Assembly (NCBI GenBank): GCA_003281085.1
Contig: QCCZ01000001.1
Location: 278,688-342,687 of the forward strand
Reading direction: 5' to 3'
Origin: OCS155 cluster bacterium AG-349-E07
Lineage (GTDB): Bacteria > Actinomycetota > Acidimicrobiia > Actinomarinales > Actinomarinaceae
Length of the DNA: 64,000 bases
The translations under genes and the position numbers were made by a program. The notes beneath the pieces are model-generated. The model ran no database searches. It was given only the letters and a program-made list of their open reading frames with translations, and was not told where the DNA came from. Shown here piece by piece: positions 36,830 to 46,187 of this stretch. Positions within the stretch are counted from its first letter, which is position 1, and every line of letters begins with the position of its first letter.

Positions 36830-38266
36830 ATGTTCGAATACCTTGAATTAGCTATTGATTCTGCTGTTAATAGCGGTGCAAAATACTCTGATGCAAGAAT
36901 TTTAATTTCAAAATCAAGAAATATAGCAGCTAAAAATGGTGAATTAGAAAACTACAATGAATCTGAAAAAATAGGTATTGGAATTAGGGCTTTAGTGGGT
37001 TCATCTTGGGGCTTTTACTCAACTTATGATCTGTCAAAACCTTCGTTAACTAATGCTGGTATAAAAGCTTTTCAAATTGCAAAAGCTTCATCTATGGTTT
37101 CTGGCGATGATCTACCCTTTGCAGATGTACCAGTAGTTGAAGATAGTTATACAACTCCTCATGACGAAAATCCTTTTTCGATTTCAAATACAGATCAAGT
37201 TGATTTACTCCTAAGGTCTACTGATGAAATGAAAAAACTAGGAAGCTCTAGAGCTTCAGGCAGATTAGATTTTTGGGATACTGAAAAATGGTTTTCATCC
37301 AGCCAGGGCCATAGAATTTATCAAAATATTATTGAGTCTGGAGGAGGGATTTCATCGTTAGCAGTTGGTGATGGAGAAACTCAAATTCGCTCATATCCAC
37401 AATCTTTTGGTGAATATAGAACAGGCGGGTGGGAAGTAATAAAAAGTTTTGAATTTGAAAATCACACTGAGAGATTAGCAGAAGAATCTCAGAGATTATT
37501 GGTAGCTCCCCAATGTCCAGAAGGAACAATGGATTTAATTTTAGAAGGAAGTCAATTAGCATTGCAAATTCATGAATCTGTAGGTCATGCAATAGAGCTA
37601 GACAGAATCCTAGGATGGGAAGCTGCATATGCTGGTACATCACATTTAGACTTAAAAAAACTAAACCAACATAAATATGGTTCAGAATTAATGAATATAG
37701 TTGCTGATGCAACATTGCCTGGGGCACTTGCAACTTTTAAATATGATGACGAAGGCACTCCTGCACAAAGAGTGGACATTGTAAAAGAAGGAATTTGGAC
37801 TGGAGTTCTATCTGGTAGGGATAGTGCAGCTGTCGCAGGAGTTAAACCTGGGGGAATGGTACGAGCTGATGGGTTCGGCAGACTTCCTATGGTGAGAATG
37901 ACTAATGTAGGATTGTTGCCAGGTACATCTTCATTAGATGAAATAATACAATCAACTGAAAATGGAGTTTATATGGAGACAAACAGGTCCTGGTCTATAG
38001 ATGATCTAAGATTAAATTTTCAATTTGGATGTGAAGTTGGCTGGCTTGTTAAAAATGGAAAAATTATAGACATGGTAAAAAACCCAACTTACACAGGAAT
38101 AACCCCTATTTTCTGGGGAAATATGGATATGTTGGCCAGTGAAGAAGAGTGGGTTTTTTGGGGAACTCCAAATTGCGGAAAAGGTCAGCCGAGCCAAATA
38201 GGACATACCGGCCATCCAGCTTCACCTGCAAGGTTCAAAGATACAAGAATTGGAGTAAGAGGATGA
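36830..38266 (+). CDS. tldD: Metalloprotease TldD
   Basis: TldD is the zinc-bearing subunit of the TldD/TldE protease, which cuts unfolded or modified peptides. The 478-residue protein has the metal motif HESVGHAIELDRI (HExxxH) near residue 248. It continues with GTPAQRVDIVKEGIWTGVLSGR and EGxW-type strands of the family, then GADG-like MVRADGFGRLPMVRMTN and the C-terminal NPTYTGITPIFWGNMD. Its TGA overlaps the ATG of tldE (ATGA), matching the usual heterodimer gene pair. Confidence 0.92.
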   Translation: MFEYLELAIDSAVNSGAKYSDARILISKSRNIAAKNGELENYNESEKIGIGIRALVGSSWGFYSTYDLSKPSLTNAGIKAFQIAKASSMVSGDDLPFADVPVVEDSYTTPHDENPFSISNTDQVDLLLRSTDEMKKLGSSRASGRLDFWDTEKWFSSSQGHRIYQNIIESGGGISSLAVGDGETQIRSYPQSFGEYRTGGWEVIKSFEFENHTERLAEESQRLLVAPQCPEGTMDLILEGSQLALQIHESVGHAIELDRILGWEAAYAGTSHLDLKKLNQHKYGSELMNIVADATLPGALATFKYDDEGTPAQRVDIVKEGIWTGVLSGRDSAAVAGVKPGGMVRADGFGRLPMVRMTNVGLLPGTSSLDEIIQSTENGVYMETNRSWSIDDLRLNFQFGCEVGWLVKNGKIIDMVKNPTYTGITPIFWGNMDMLASEEEWVFWGTPNCGKGQPSQIGHTGHPASPARFKDTRIGVRG

Positions 38267-39588
38267 GAATTTGGGATGACTTACTTGACGAGGTTAAAGA
38301 AAATCTTCCAACTGCAATAGAGTGTGAACTAAAATTATTGCATTCAAAAAGTGCACTTACAAGATTTGCAAATTCCCAAATTCATCAAAATGTAGATGAA
38401 GAATCTGCAGAAATTTATTTAACAATTCATAAAGATTCTAAAACTACAACAATCTCAAATAATATTACCGCTATTAAAGATGTAGGAGAATTTGTTAGCA
38501 AAGCCTTATTTTCTTTGGAGGACAGCCCTATAGACAAGGGCTGGTCAGGGCTGCCAGATAAATCTAATTCTTATAACGGATATAAAGACCTTGAAGAATC
38601 TACTCCTGACGACAGAGCAAAAGTTGTCAAAGAATTTATTGACGAGGGAAAAAGTATGAATGCGGCTGGATATTGTTCAACTTATATTAACAACTATTTT
38701 GTTTGGAACTCTAACGGATTGCATTCCTCTGACTCATCAAGTAGTGCGTTTATAGATGGAATCTTTAGAACGGATACTTCTGCTGGATCTTCACATAGGG
38801 GAGATCAAACTCTGACTTCTCTTGAGGGTTCTACTGCTGGGTTTGAAGCAGCACAACTTGCTACTGACTCACAAAATCCAGTCGATATTGAACCTGGAAA
38901 ATATGAAGTTGTTTTAGGACATGAAGCAGTAAGTACAATATTGGTCTTTTTAGAAGTTTATGGCTTTAATGCAAAAAGCAAAATTGATGGAATGAGTCCA
39001 ATAATAATTGGAGAACAACAATTCGATGAAAAAATTAATTTGGTTGATACTCCTGAAGATCCAGATTCAATTGGTTTTAAAATAGATGCATCGGGCTCCA
39101 AAAAGCTAAATTTAGATGTTGTTAGTAATGGTGTTCCTCAATCTTATTTTCATACAAGAAGAACTGCTAACGAACTTGGAATGAAAAATACATTTCATGA
39201 ACTTTTTGGTTGGGGCGAAAACTTTGGAGGAATTGGAACAAATGTAAAGCTACTGAGTGGAGATAAAAGTTCTGAAGATATGATATCCGATGTAAAAAAA
39301 GGAATTTACATTAATGAATTTTGGTATTGCAGAGTATTAGATCCCATAACGCAAGTAGTTACAGGTTTGAATAGAAATGGCTCATTTTTAGTGGAAAATG
39401 GAAAAATAACTAAACCAGTTGGAAGGTTGCGCTTTACACAAAGCTTTATATCTGCATTAGCAAACGGAAATGTTAAATCAGTCGGAAATCATTCAAGGTA
39501 CTCTGACTCAGAATTTGGCGAAGGAATACTTTCAGTTCCTCAACTTCATTTAAAAGAATTTAATTTTACTGGCGGTGTTTCTGGATAA
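38263..39588 (+). CDS. tldE: TldE/PmbA-type partner subunit
   Basis: This is the partner of TldD that lacks the metal motif and shapes the peptide chamber. The ORF track starts at 38149, inside tldD. The ATG at 38263 overlaps the tldD TGA by 4 bp and gives MRIWDDLLDEVKENLP, 441 residues, the family length. Typical features are LKLLHSKSALTRFANSQIHQN near the N-terminus, KYEVVLGHEAVSTILVF and IYINEFWYCRVLDPITQVVTG, followed by the C-terminal beta-barrel strands. It overlaps the phosphodiesterase gene by 14 bp. Confidence 0.9.
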   Translation: MRIWDDLLDEVKENLPTAIECELKLLHSKSALTRFANSQIHQNVDEESAEIYLTIHKDSKTTTISNNITAIKDVGEFVSKALFSLEDSPIDKGWSGLPDKSNSYNGYKDLEESTPDDRAKVVKEFIDEGKSMNAAGYCSTYINNYFVWNSNGLHSSDSSSSAFIDGIFRTDTSAGSSHRGDQTLTSLEGSTAGFEAAQLATDSQNPVDIEPGKYEVVLGHEAVSTILVFLEVYGFNAKSKIDGMSPIIIGEQQFDEKINLVDTPEDPDSIGFKIDASGSKKLNLDVVSNGVPQSYFHTRRTANELGMKNTFHELFGWGENFGGIGTNVKLLSGDKSSEDMISDVKKGIYINEFWYCRVLDPITQVVTGLNRNGSFLVENGKITKPVGRLRFTQSFISALANGNVKSVGNHSRYSDSEFGEGILSVPQLHLKEFNFTGGVSG

Positions 39589-40348
39589 ACTAAGCTATTT
39601 TGATGGTCAAAAACCATTAATTATTCCTCACAGAGGTGGTTCAAATATAGTTCCTGAAAATACACTTCATGGTCTCCAAATGGTTATATCTGAAGGCTTT
39701 ACCCATTTTGAAACTGACTTGAGAATGTCCAAGGATGGAGAAATATTTTTACATCATGATGATTCATTTAATAGGACCACTGACGTAGAAGGAAAAGTAA
39801 AAGATTTCAATTGGTCTGAAATAAAAACTATTAATGCTGGGTACGAATTTTACAATAGGAACAATTTACCAGGCAACACAACAAGCTTTGTAAGATTGGA
39901 GGATGCGTTATTGATGAGCCAAGTTTTAAAATTTAATCTTGATTTGAAAGAAACAGGTCTCGCAAAAAAAGTTGTAGAAATTGTCTTGTCATTAAATGCA
40001 CAAAAAAGAGTTCTAGTTTCTTCATTTAGCCCATCAAGGCTTGATGAATTTTTACTTGAAAGTAAAGGTCAAATTGCTACATCAGGAACTTTTAGAGAAA
40101 ACGCAATTGCTAGATTCCTGCCGATAAAAAAAAGAAATTTTAAGGTACAGGCTTTGCAAGCTCCATTCAAGTGGAGAGGTATGCAAATTTATTCAAAAAA
40201 ACTAGTTGATTTTTGTAAATTAAACGATTTACAACTTCACGTCTGGACCTTGAATTCTTTAGATAATTTAAAAATATGTTTGGATTTAGGATGTGATGGG
40301 ATTATTACTGATGAACCAATATTGTTTAGAAAATATTTAAATTCATAA
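39575..40348 (+). CDS. Glycerophosphodiester phosphodiesterase
   Basis: This 257-residue TIM-barrel enzyme splits glycerophosphodiesters into glycerol 3-phosphate and an alcohol. The active-site strands are visible: IIPHRGGSNIVPENTL near residue 16 (His-Arg and Glu), ETDLRMSKDGEIFLHHD near 45-61 (Glu, Asp, His) and FNLDLKE near 119. The C-terminus has LHVWTLNSLDNL and DGIITDEP. There is no signal peptide, so it acts in the cytoplasm. GTG at 39575 is the start; it overlaps tldE by 14 bp and ends 2 bp from the convergent photolyase-related gene. Confidence 0.92.
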   Translation: MFLDKLSYFDGQKPLIIPHRGGSNIVPENTLHGLQMVISEGFTHFETDLRMSKDGEIFLHHDDSFNRTTDVEGKVKDFNWSEIKTINAGYEFYNRNNLPGNTTSFVRLEDALLMSQVLKFNLDLKETGLAKKVVEIVLSLNAQKRVLVSSFSPSRLDEFLLESKGQIATSGTFRENAIARFLPIKKRNFKVQALQAPFKWRGMQIYSKKLVDFCKLNDLQLHVWTLNSLDNLKICLDLGCDGIITDEPILFRKYLNS

Positions 40349-40350
40349 AC

Positions 40351-41844
40351 TTAATTTGTATTTTTTTCTATAAACATTTCGGCTTGAATAAAAATATGCT
40401 GTTTTCTATCTGGATTCATTTTGTCAAGTGAACGTGTTAATAGTGCAAGTCGTGGATTGTTTTCATAAAAAGTTCTATTTTCTTCCGTAAATTTCCAATA
40501 AAGTCCATCTAAAACATCACACCAATCACCCTTTTTATAATTGGACATTTTCAAAATATAATTCGATCCACATGTGTATGGCTTTGTTGACATAAGACCA
40601 CCATCGGCATATGTTGCCATTCCGAATACATTTGGTACCATCACCCAGTCTGAAGAGTCTATATACATTTCCATAAACCATTTATAAATTTCTCTAGGTG
40701 AGATTCCAGCAAGATTCATGATATTGCTAATTACCATCAACCTTGGTATGTGATGAATATATCCGTCATTTAAAGTTGTTTTAATACAATCATCAAGAGG
40801 GTCTATACCAGTTGTTCCCTCGTACCAAGACTTCGTCAACTTCCTTTCATGGTTCCAATAATTTTGCTTAATTTGAAAATCACCTTCTTCATGATAAATA
40901 CCTCTTATAAATTCACGCCAGCCAATTATCTGCCTAATAAAACCTTCAAGTGAATTAATTGGAATATTATTATCTGATGCGAACTTCGTGGTTTTTTTAA
41001 TAACAGTTTCAGGATCTAGTAAACCAGTATTTAACAATGCACTTATACAACTATGAAATAGGAAATTTTTTCCTTCCAACATCGCATCTTCATAAATACC
41101 AAAATTTGTAAATTTGTTTTTTAAAAAATCTTCTAGTTGTCTTTCAGCTCCTTTTCTGGTGACCGGAAACCAAATATTTTCCAAGTTTCCAGGGTGTTTA
41201 TTAAAGTTTTTGTTAATCAAATTAACTATGTCGTTGTGATGTTCAGAAGATTTAAATTTCAAGTTTTTTGGAGGCTCTACTCCTTTAGGAATTTTTTTTC
41301 TATTCTCTTCATCAAATGACCACTTACCTCCAATTGGCTTCTGATCTTCATCAACCAATATATTTAAACTTTTTCTGGCCTTTTGATAAAAAGAAGACAT
41401 TCTGTAAACTTTTTTACCTTTAGCCATGGGCACAAAATCTTCTCTTTTAAATAGAAACATTGGAGATTTAATAAATGTTATTTCAATCTCTTCTTTTTTT
41501 AAGTGTGCAACTAATTCAAATTCTAATTCTTTATCTTCTATTTCAAACATATGAACACTGTTTATTTTTTTTGATTTTAAGAATTTAGCCAAGAATATAG
41601 AATATTTATCGTTGTCATCTCTTCCATCTAATTTGAAGTAATTGACTTTTATTGAATTCTTTGTGAGTTCATCTCTATATTCTCTCATTGCTGTTAAAAA
41701 TAAATATAACTTCGCTTTATGATGTTTGAAATAAGTACACAATCCATGGTCCTCGGCCATGAAAACTTCATTACAATTATTTTTATTTAGTATTTTTGGA
41801 TTAAAGAGCTGATTGCCAAGTATTATAAAAAATTTGCTTTCCAT
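40351..41844 (-). CDS. Cryptochrome/photolyase-related flavoprotein (PhrB/FeS-BCP-like family)
   Basis: This 497-residue protein starts MESKFFIILGNQLF, the usual first strand of the photolyase-related family. The ORF track extends it 18 codons to ATG 41898, for which I see no ribosome binding site. The antenna domain is followed by the FAD domain with EGFIRQIIGWREFIRGIYH, NYWNHERKL and IHHIPRLMVISNIMNLAGI. These proteins repair (6-4) photoproducts or act as light sensors. Their four Fe-S cysteines are only partly matched: DDC, YTC and DWC are present, but the CxxC after NYxxKMSxY is missing (YKKG). FAD binding is likely; the Fe-S cluster is uncertain. Confidence 0.82.
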   Translation of the reverse strand: MESKFFIILGNQLFNPKILNKNNCNEVFMAEDHGLCTYFKHHKAKLYLFLTAMREYRDELTKNSIKVNYFKLDGRDDNDKYSIFLAKFLKSKKINSVHMFEIEDKELEFELVAHLKKEEIEITFIKSPMFLFKREDFVPMAKGKKVYRMSSFYQKARKSLNILVDEDQKPIGGKWSFDEENRKKIPKGVEPPKNLKFKSSEHHNDIVNLINKNFNKHPGNLENIWFPVTRKGAERQLEDFLKNKFTNFGIYEDAMLEGKNFLFHSCISALLNTGLLDPETVIKKTTKFASDNNIPINSLEGFIRQIIGWREFIRGIYHEEGDFQIKQNYWNHERKLTKSWYEGTTGIDPLDDCIKTTLNDGYIHHIPRLMVISNIMNLAGISPREIYKWFMEMYIDSSDWVMVPNVFGMATYADGGLMSTKPYTCGSNYILKMSNYKKGDWCDVLDGLYWKFTEENRTFYENNPRLALLTRSLDKMNPDRKQHIFIQAEMFIEKNTN

Positions 41845-41907
41845 GTTAATCGAACATAGTTTACCATTGTAATGTAGAAGTAATAAATCTATAGCCATGG
41901 GGGAAAT

Positions 41908-43023
41908 ATGAATGAAGATATTTTAAATATTGGATTTATTCCAGAAGTTATTTGTGAACAACTACCTGGGGATTTCGAAGATATAGAATTGCTTGCAGAA
42001 GAGTTACCAAAAGTTTTGGCCAACGAACAAATAACAGACAGAATATCAAAGCTTGAAATAGAAAAAGATATTTCAAAACTATCTTTAAGCGAACTTGAGA
42101 GAGCAATGCTTCTTTATTCATATATTGGCCATGCTTACATGTGGGGAAAAAGTAAAGTCGAAAACGTAATACCTATTCAAATCTCAAAAACATGGTATGA
42201 GATTTCAAAAAAACTAGATAGACCTCCAATACTTTCTTATGCTTCATACGCTTTAAATAACTGGAAAATAGCAGACCCAGACAAGCCTTTTGATGTTGAA
42301 AATATATCTATCATGCAAAATTTTCTAGGTGGAGTAGATGAGGACTGGTTTATCATGATTCACGTTGCCATTGAATATGAAGCGAAAGAAATATTATCAA
42401 ATTTGAAATCCTATTTTCTTGAAAAAAATTTAGATCAATCATATTTACAAAAAGCTTTAGATAGTATCAAGAAAATAAATTCAATTATGAATAGGATGCC
42501 AGAAAAATGTGACCCGTTTATTTATTACAATCGAGTAAGGCCCTACATATTTGGCTGGAAAAATAATCCTGCAACACCTGATGGTGTAATTTACGAAGGT
42601 GTTGATGCATATAATGGAGAACCACAGCTTTTCAGGGGAGAAACAGGTGCCCAAAGTTCAATTGTTCCTGCTTTAGATGCTCTTCTTGGAGTTACTCACT
42701 CCAATGATCCTTTAAGAGAGTATCTTGATGAGATGAGACTTTATATGCCAAAAGAACATAGAGAGCTATTAAACGGCTTAGATGAATGGTCAAAAAATGA
42801 AAGAACAAAATTAAATATAAATAAAGAATCAGTTGAGTTAATCAACGAATTGATAAAAGAGGTACACACTTTTAGGAACAAGCACCTTGAGTATGCGAGA
42901 GTTTATATTTATGAACAGTCATTAACAAACAATTCGAACTCTAACATTGTTGGTACAGGAGGAACTCCATTCATGAAGTATTTAGATAAACATTTACAGG
43001 AGACAGTTCCAGCAAATGATTAA
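41908..43023 (+). CDS. Indoleamine 2,3-dioxygenase-family heme protein
   Basis: This 371-residue protein resembles indoleamine/tryptophan 2,3-dioxygenases of the IDO type, which open the indole ring to N-formylkynurenine. Matching parts are RVRPYIFGWKNN near residue 210, GVIYEGV, GETGAQSSIVPALDALLGV near 245, and FRNKHLEYARVYI near 330 (probable proximal heme His), with GTGGTPF near the C-terminus. The start has a GGGGGA box 6 nt upstream. It overlaps the alanine dehydrogenase gene by 8 bp. No kynurenine formamidase or kynureninase is visible nearby. Confidence 0.82.
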   Translation: MNEDILNIGFIPEVICEQLPGDFEDIELLAEELPKVLANEQITDRISKLEIEKDISKLSLSELERAMLLYSYIGHAYMWGKSKVENVIPIQISKTWYEISKKLDRPPILSYASYALNNWKIADPDKPFDVENISIMQNFLGGVDEDWFIMIHVAIEYEAKEILSNLKSYFLEKNLDQSYLQKALDSIKKINSIMNRMPEKCDPFIYYNRVRPYIFGWKNNPATPDGVIYEGVDAYNGEPQLFRGETGAQSSIVPALDALLGVTHSNDPLREYLDEMRLYMPKEHRELLNGLDEWSKNERTKLNINKESVELINELIKEVHTFRNKHLEYARVYIYEQSLTNNSNSNIVGTGGTPFMKYLDKHLQETVPAND

Positions 43024-44119
43024 AAAGCTTGGAATTCCAAAAGAAGTAAAACAGGATGAAGGAAGAATTGCATTAATACCTGAGCACATTACCCAATTTA
43101 CTGGTTTGGCAGATATTTTTGTTGAAACACAAGCAGGATTAGGGTCTGGATTCACTGATAAAGATTATGAGGATGCCGGAGCAAAAATAATACATTCTGC
43201 GGAAGAGCTTTATGAAATTTCTGAAATTATATGTAAAGTTAAGGAGCCTCAACCTCAAGAACTGGAATTGTTGAATTCATCCCATATATTGTTTGCATAC
43301 CTCCATTTGTCATCAAATATATCATTAACAAAGGCATTACTTGATAAAAAATTAACCGGTATTGCAACTGAAATGATAATGGATGGTAAAGAGTACCCCT
43401 TGTTAATTCCAATGTCGAGGATTGCCGGTAACCTAGCAATTCAGAAAGGTATGCAATTTTTAGAATATTCATCTAAAGGTAAAGGAGTGCTTCTATCTGC
43501 AATTTCAGGGGAAAACAATTCAAAAGTCACAATAATAGGTTGTGGTGAAGTTGGCAGAGCTTCAATAAACCAATCTATTCAAATTGGAGCTTCGGTAACT
43601 GCTATTGATGTAAATGAAAGTATTTTGGAGGATTTAAAAAATAAATACGGCGAAAATATTTCGACAATAATTAGTGGTACTGATGAAGCTGTAAATGCAA
43701 TCAGATCAGCTGACTTAGTAATCGGTGCTGTTTTACTGCCAGGCAGGAAGCCTCCGGTAGTTATAACAGAAGAAGATATTAACGAAATGGAGCAAGGAAC
43801 CGTCATTGTTGATGTTGCTATTGATCAAGGTGGTTGTGTTGAAGGTGTCAAACCTAATACTCACAGTGACCCTTTTGAAATAAGAAACGGTGTAATAGTT
43901 TCTGCAATTGCAAACTTACCAGGAGCAGTTCCTAGAACCTCTTCTATTGAGCTATCTACAAATTTACAAAAATATGTTGATAATCTTTTAGTTGAAAACT
44001 GGTTCGATAAATATAAAAATAATGAAAGTCTAAGACCATCACTGCAAATACACAATGGACTTTTGTTATCAGAAGAGGTCGCAGATAGCTTAAGTTTGAC
44101 TTTGTCTAAGCTAGTTTAG
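43016..44119 (+). CDS. ald: Alanine dehydrogenase
   Basis: This enzyme interconverts L-alanine and pyruvate plus ammonia with NAD(H). The 367-residue protein starts KLGIPKEVKQDEGRIALIPEH, with the Arg and Lys of the pyruvate site. It has LFAYLHLSSN, MSRIAGNLAIQKGMQFLE, the Rossmann motif IIGCGEVGRASINQ near 174 and VVDVAIDQGGCVE near 265. The family match is clear. It overlaps the IDO-like gene by 8 bp and so is probably cotranslated with it. Its 3' end overlaps leuD on the other strand by 14 bp. Confidence 0.93.
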   Translation: MIKKLGIPKEVKQDEGRIALIPEHITQFTGLADIFVETQAGLGSGFTDKDYEDAGAKIIHSAEELYEISEIICKVKEPQPQELELLNSSHILFAYLHLSSNISLTKALLDKKLTGIATEMIMDGKEYPLLIPMSRIAGNLAIQKGMQFLEYSSKGKGVLLSAISGENNSKVTIIGCGEVGRASINQSIQIGASVTAIDVNESILEDLKNKYGENISTIISGTDEAVNAIRSADLVIGAVLLPGRKPPVVITEEDINEMEQGTVIVDVAIDQGGCVEGVKPNTHSDPFEIRNGVIVSAIANLPGAVPRTSSIELSTNLQKYVDNLLVENWFDKYKNNESLRPSLQIHNGLLLSEEVADSLSLTLSKLV

Positions 44120-44693
44120 GCATCCATTTTTTTCTAGATTTACTAAAACTATCTATTTGATCTGTGTACCCCAGTGTTATATCAATTTTGTCTAAACCTT
44201 CAAGGATTCGTTTTTGAGAAAAATCATCTAAATCAAATGAAAATCTTATTTCCTCACATTGAACTGTTTTATTTTCAATAGAAATTTCGATGTTAGTACT
44301 TGGAGTAGCATCAATTTTCGCAAAAAGTGCATCTACATTTTCTTGACTTGTTTCTATAGGTACAAGACCGATATTGATTGAATTTAATCTGAAAATATCA
44401 GCAAATTTAGTTGAAATTATCGCATCAAATCCCCAATCTTGTAAGCCCCAAGGAGCATGCTCCCTAGAAGAACCAGTCCCAAAATTATCTCCAGCAACTA
44501 AAACTTTTGACCCTTCATATGCTTTATTATTCAAGGGAAATTCAGGCTCTTTCTTCCAATCATAAAACAAGAACTCACCATAACCTGAGCGCTCAACACG
44601 CTTAAGAAATTGTTTTGGCATTATTTGATCAGTGTCAACATTAGACATATTAAGTGGGAGCATTGTTGAGTAAATAGTGCTTAATTTCTTCAT
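44106..44693 (-). CDS. leuD: 3-isopropylmalate dehydratase small subunit
   Basis: LeuD forms the swivelling small subunit of isopropylmalate isomerase in leucine synthesis. The 195-residue protein has DTDQIMPKQFL near residue 20 and the substrate-binding loop GDNFGTGSSREHAPWGLQDWGF near 68-89. It lies directly downstream of leuC with no spacing, the standard heterodimer order. Confidence 0.95.
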   Translation of the reverse strand: MKKLSTIYSTMLPLNMSNVDTDQIMPKQFLKRVERSGYGEFLFYDWKKEPEFPLNNKAYEGSKVLVAGDNFGTGSSREHAPWGLQDWGFDAIISTKFADIFRLNSINIGLVPIETSQENVDALFAKIDATPSTNIEISIENKTVQCEEIRFSFDLDDFSQKRILEGLDKIDITLGYTDQIDSFSKSRKKWMPKLA

Positions 44694-46091
44694 TTACAGG
44701 TTCCTAATATCAACAAATTTTCCATATAAAGCTGCAGCAGCTGCCATTTTTGGACTCACTAAGTGGGTTCGCCCTCCAGCACCTTGTCTACCTTCATAGT
44801 TTCTATTAGATGTAGATGCACATCTTTCACCGGGACTTAAAATGTCTGGATTCATTCCTAAACACATTGAGCAACCCGCTTCTCTCCAGTCAAAACCAGC
44901 GTCAATAAAGATTTTGTCTAACCCTTCTTCTTCAGCTTGTTTTTTAACAAGTGTTGACCCAGGAACTATCATTGCGCCAATTGTTTCCGAAACTTTTTTA
45001 CCTTTTACTACATCTGCAGCTTCTCTTAAATCTTCGATTCTTCCATTGGTACAGCTACCAATAAAAACTCTATCCAATTGGATTTCACTAATTTTTTCTC
45101 CAGGCTTTAAATCCATATACTCTAAAGCTCTTGATGCCGCTTCTTTTTCGGATTCTTCATCAAAATCATCTGGATGAGGAATAGTATCATTAACAAAAAT
45201 TACCTGTGAGGGATTTGTTCCCCATGATATAGATGGTTCAAGTTCACTAGCATTTATTGTTACAACTTTATCAAACTTAGCATCTTCATCAGAATATAAA
45301 TTTCTCCACTCATCAATTGCATCATCCCAGTCAGAACCCTTAGGAGCATAATTTTTCTCTTTTAGATAATTGAAAGTTACGTCATCCGGAGCAATCATTC
45401 CTGCTCTAGCTCCTCCTTCAATTGACATATTGCAGATAGTCATTCTGTTTTCCATGCTCATATTTTGAATAACATCACCTACATATTCAATAACATGACC
45501 GGCTCCTCCTCCAGTCCCAATTTTTCTAATAATTCCTAAAATTATATCTTTTGGTCCTACACCCTCAGCTACATCTCCAATTACTTCCACCTTCATTGTT
45601 TTGGGTTTTTCCATTGCCAGTGTCTGAGTAGCTAAAACATGTTCTACTTCTGAAGTTCCTATACCAAAAGCAAGTGCACCAAATGCTCCATGAGTTGCTG
45701 TATGGCTATCGCCACAAACAATTGTCATTCCTGGTTGAGTTATTCCTTGTTCTGGACCAATAACATGTACTATTCCTTGACGTGGATCATTAATACCAAA
45801 TAATGTAACTCCAAATTCTTCACAATTGGTTTCCAAAGCTTCTATTTGAATTTTTGACAGTGGATCTTTAATTCCAAGCAATCTGTTAGAGGTTGGAACT
45901 CCATGATCCACAGTAGCAAGAGTAAGTTCAGGATGTTTGACTGACCTGCCTGTGATTCTTAGACTATCAAATGCTTGAGGTGAAGTAACTTCATGTACTA
46001 AGTGAAGATCTATGAATACTAAATTCGTACTTTTATCAATTGAAGCTATAAGATGCTTGTCCCAAATTTTTTCAAATAATGTTTTTGCCAT
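44694..46091 (-). CDS. leuC: 3-isopropylmalate dehydratase large subunit
   Basis: LeuC carries the 4Fe-4S cluster that isomerises 2- to 3-isopropylmalate in leucine synthesis. The 465-residue protein has [46 protein letters not shown] near 345 (first Cys) and [14 protein letters not shown] near 400 (other two Cys), ending [21 protein letters not shown]. It is the first gene of leuCD and starts 96 bp from the divergent antiporter. I see no convincing leucine attenuator in that gap. Confidence 0.96.
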   Translation of the reverse strand: MAKTLFEKIWDKHLIASIDKSTNLVFIDLHLVHEVTSPQAFDSLRITGRSVKHPELTLATVDHGVPTSNRLLGIKDPLSKIQIEALETNCEEFGVTLFGINDPRQGIVHVIGPEQGITQPGMTIVCGDSHTATHGAFGALAFGIGTSEVEHVLATQTLAMEKPKTMKVEVIGDVAEGVGPKDIILGIIRKIGTGGGAGHVIEYVGDVIQNMSMENRMTICNMSIEGGARAGMIAPDDVTFNYLKEKNYAPKGSDWDDAIDEWRNLYSDEDAKFDKVVTINASELEPSISWGTNPSQVIFVNDTIPHPDDFDEESEKEAASRALEYMDLKPGEKISEIQLDRVFIGSCTNGRIEDLREAADVVKGKKVSETIGAMIVPGSTLVKKQAEEEGLDKIFIDAGFDWREAGCSMCLGMNPDILSPGERCASTSNRNYEGRQGAGGRTHLVSPKMAAAAALYGKFVDIRNL

Positions 46092-46187
46092 TTCAGATAT
46101 AAATTATATTATTTTTTTTCAATTTATTCTATAGAGTTGTTTTTGTTTTATTATCATTTAATCTCTGCTCATTTAGAATAAAGCATC

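Noticed and set aside
38149-38262. Upstream extension of tldE in the ORF track
   Set aside because: It lies entirely within tldD. The ATG at 38263 overlaps the tldD stop as ATGA and gives the family N-terminus.
41845-41898. N-terminal extension of the photolyase-related ORF
   Set aside because: The first 18 residues do not fit the family start and have no ribosome binding site. They also overlap the likely promoter of the divergent IDO gene.
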